DNA of 7,913 nt from an uncultured Clostridia bacterium (GTDB lineage Bacteria > Bacillota > Clostridia > Oscillospirales > CAG-272): NCBI GenBank assembly GCA_945949385.1, contig CAMFEL010000098.1, positions 1 to 7,913 of the forward strand. The letters run 5' to 3'. Position 1 is the first letter of the stretch. Every line of letters begins with the position of its first letter. The notes under the pieces were generated by a model that saw only the letters and a program-made list of their open reading frames with translations, did no database searches and had not been told where the DNA came from. A program made the position numbers and the translations under genes. Below, one piece after another: positions 7,136-7,913 of this stretch.

Positions 7136-7708
7136 ATGAAAGAAGATAATAATAAGAAAATAAAGGCTAAGAAAAAGAGAAAAATCAAAAAAGGGCACAT
7201 AAAGAAGAAACTAAAGACCTTGTACAAGCAAAAGATTATACGGGACTTTGTACTTTTTCTTCTAGCTCAGATTTTTGTTGCTTTTCTAATCATTTGTATC
7301 GTTTATAGTTGTGGTAATATTGATGTAAGCAAAGCAAAGACTGTTAACATTACCGTTGAAGATACTACATACTACTATTCGACACCTTTAAGCCGTCGTA
7401 TGTTTTGTGTGGCTTCCGATTCTGTTGAATATGTCTTTCCGCGCCCATATGATGATTTGGAAAAATTAATACACGTCGGAGACGAACTTGAACTGAGATA
7501 TGTAGAACAGAATGAGTGGCTTACCGAAATTAACTATGTATTAGACGCACGTTCCGGAACCAATGTGTATCGAACATATAGTGGTGTATCCAAAATACTA
7601 CGGGGAGTTTGGTGTATTGGTTTACCAATAGTGTTTGAAACTATATATATAATTATTCTGGCTGTTTATATATCGCTTCATAAAGAAATGCTGGATTTCA
7701 GAAAGTAG
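7136..7708 (+). CDS. Orphan TM-domain-TM immunity-type membrane protein
   Basis: The protein has 190 residues: a strongly basic N-terminus (KKIKAKKKRKIKKGHIKKK), a membrane helix at about 38-58, an extracytoplasmic beta-rich domain at about 60-150 (VNITVEDTTYYYS, IHVGDELELRYVEQ, LDARSG), a second helix at about 157-181 and a short tail LHKEMLDFRK. ATG 7136 is supported by AGGGA at 7125-7129, six bases upstream. The plan matches the gene at 5678 and, in architecture only, DUF3592-like proteins. The soluble halves of the two align loosely (GDELELRYVEQ with NDVLSVSYTKR). The protein following a core block should pair with a toxin, but none remains here, so it is an orphan immunity gene. It could still protect against kin carrying the lost toxin. 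A 3' remnant of a sister gene lies at 6264-6521. Confidence 0.75.
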   Translation: MKEDNNKKIKAKKKRKIKKGHIKKKLKTLYKQKIIRDFVLFLLAQIFVAFLIICIVYSCGNIDVSKAKTVNITVEDTTYYYSTPLSRRMFCVASDSVEYVFPRPYDDLEKLIHVGDELELRYVEQNEWLTEINYVLDARSGTNVYRTYSGVSKILRGVWCIGLPIVFETIYIIILAVYISLHKEMLDFRK

Positions 7709-7733
7709 CAACTGTTTGGCAGCTTAGATGCGT
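7459..7733 (+). repeat. Mosaic direct repeat, copy 2
   Basis: The intact-gene copy of the repeat at 6266-6546; see that entry for the identical blocks. The region after it (7734-7746) stays similar up to the palindrome. Confidence 0.8.
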
Positions 7734-7746
7734 AGATTGATACTGT

Positions 7747-7777
7747 TTTCCCGAGGCGGCTGACGCCGCCCCGGAAA
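7747..7777. repeat. Decayed copy of the palindrome with TGAC loop
   Basis: CCGAGGCGGC, TGAC loop (7761-7764), GCCGCCCCGG, with one A/C mismatch, then an unpaired C and three outer T/A pairs. It has the same position relative to the preceding immunity-gene stop as the perfect copy at 6558, and is followed by ACGACGGCAA compared with CCAACGGCAA after the perfect copy. Confidence 0.75.
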
Positions 7778-7795
7778 TCACGACGGCAAAAAAAC

Positions 7796-7816
7796 AGACA
7801 CGACAAGGTCGTGTCT
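7796..7816. other. Stem-loop, 9-bp perfect stem
   Basis: AGACACGAC, AAG loop, GTCGTGTCT. No T-run follows. It may be part of the putative IS end, or the terminator-like end of the array. Confidence 0.6.
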
Positions 7817-7829
7817 CAGCCTGTCGAAA

Positions 7830-7855
7830 AAGTTCGGAAAATTCCGGACTTTTTT
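7830..7855 (+). terminator. Intrinsic terminator
   Basis: AAGTTCGGAA pairs with TTCCGGACTT (one G-U pair) around a very short A/T loop, followed directly by a run of T up to 7855. A-run upstream and T-run downstream could also extend the stem and make it work in both directions. It would stop transcription coming from the toxin array before the next gene. Confidence 0.75.
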
Positions 7856-7864
7856 GCATAGAAG

Positions 7865-7873
7865 TGGTATAAT
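7865..7873 (+). promoter_or_regulatory. Extended -10 promoter
   Basis: TGGTATAAT gives a consensus -10 (7868-7873) with the TG extension. No good -35 is present because the terminator occupies that place, which fits an extended -10 promoter. It is the best promoter seen in the window and drives the truncated gene at 7892. Confidence 0.6.
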
Positions 7874-7891
7874 AAGAGGGGGTGAAAAAAG

Positions 7892-7913
7892 ATGCTTGAA
7901 AAAGAGAAGAACA
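7892..7913 (+). CDS. Start of a gene cut by the window edge (possible transposase)
   Basis: ATG 7892 follows GAGGGGGTG at 7876-7884 at suitable spacing and reads MLEKEKN before the window ends. Seven residues cannot identify a family. The context (terminator, hairpin, own promoter) suggests an IS transposase. Confidence 0.45.

Larger units (their letters stand above)
7788..7913 (+). mobile_element. Possible left end of an insertion sequence (incomplete)
   Basis: Right after ACGACGGCAA, which looks like the first bases of another cassette junction, the sequence changes to a run of A, a 9-bp stem-loop, CAGCCTGTCGAAAA, a terminator hairpin and then a fresh promoter and start codon (MLEKEKN). 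A hairpin/terminator guarding the promoter of a first gene, with a CCTGTCGAAAA-like terminal region, is typical of IS elements. IS1182-type is my guess. The transposase and the other end lie outside the window, so the boundary and the family are not proved. Confidence 0.35.

Noticed and set aside
6685..7227. Minus-strand open frame over the fourth core block and the start of the orphan gene
   Set aside because: It spans two unrelated plus-strand features and its hydrophobic start is just the reverse complement of the Lys-rich N-terminus of the 7136 gene.
1..7913. CRISPR array, tRNA or rRNA genes
   Set aside because: The repeats are long coding blocks rather than short spaced units, and no cloverleaf or rRNA-like stretch was seen.

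Overview
The window looks like part of a Gram-positive Clostridia-type genome (Firmicutes; a Ruminococcus-like gut or rumen bacterium is my inference). The reasons are the YD-repeat style, strong AGGAG-type ribosome sites at some genes, AT-rich accessory genes and an extended -10 promoter. Everything supported lies on the + strand. The window is a tandem array of Rhs/YD-repeat polymorphic-toxin tip cassettes. Each cassette has a stretch of near-identical, moderately GC-rich YD-repeat core, usually followed by a unique AT-rich C-terminal toxin tip and then a small immunity-type gene.

Layout. Cassette 1 (1-2228) is the 3' part of a long rhs gene whose frame is already open at base 1. It ends in a soluble tip with a His-rich RHIHIY...DGSPHDG motif and is followed by a soluble DUF4085-like putative immunity gene. 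Cassette 2 (about 2258-4222) is a headless core fragment with a Gly-rich, membrane-like tip and a two-TM putative immunity gene. Cassette 3 (about 4221-6298) is a headless core fragment with a second Gly-rich tip and a TM-domain-TM putative immunity gene. That immunity gene runs out of frame into the 3' remnant of a different immunity gene (6264-6521), followed by a perfect 16-bp-stem palindrome. Cassette 4 (about 6595-7708) has core only: the tip is missing and the core stops at a YDG codon triplet. It is followed by an orphan TM-domain-TM immunity gene and a second, decayed copy of the same palindrome. The right edge (about 7788-7913) has two hairpins, one a good terminator, then an extended -10 promoter and the first codons of a new gene. 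This is most likely the left end of an insertion sequence.

How it works together. In Rhs systems the YD core forms a shell around the C-terminal toxin, and the downstream gene protects the producer. Cassettes 2-4 lack a start and a secretion or N-terminal region. They look like a silent reservoir that can reach the cell surface or be delivered only after recombining, through the shared core, with a full-length gene upstream. The two membrane-like tips are paired with membrane proteins, and the soluble tip is paired with a soluble protein.

The most unusual signals are four. The core of cassette 4 ends at the same GACGG codon pair at which the core of cassette 3 begins, so the segment 4221-7104 reads as a circularly permuted unit. 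The core copies differ almost only at synonymous sites, even in the broken cassette. The immunity-gene 3' ends are mosaic. The breakpoints recur at short xACGG(A/C)A words encoded by the YD repeats.
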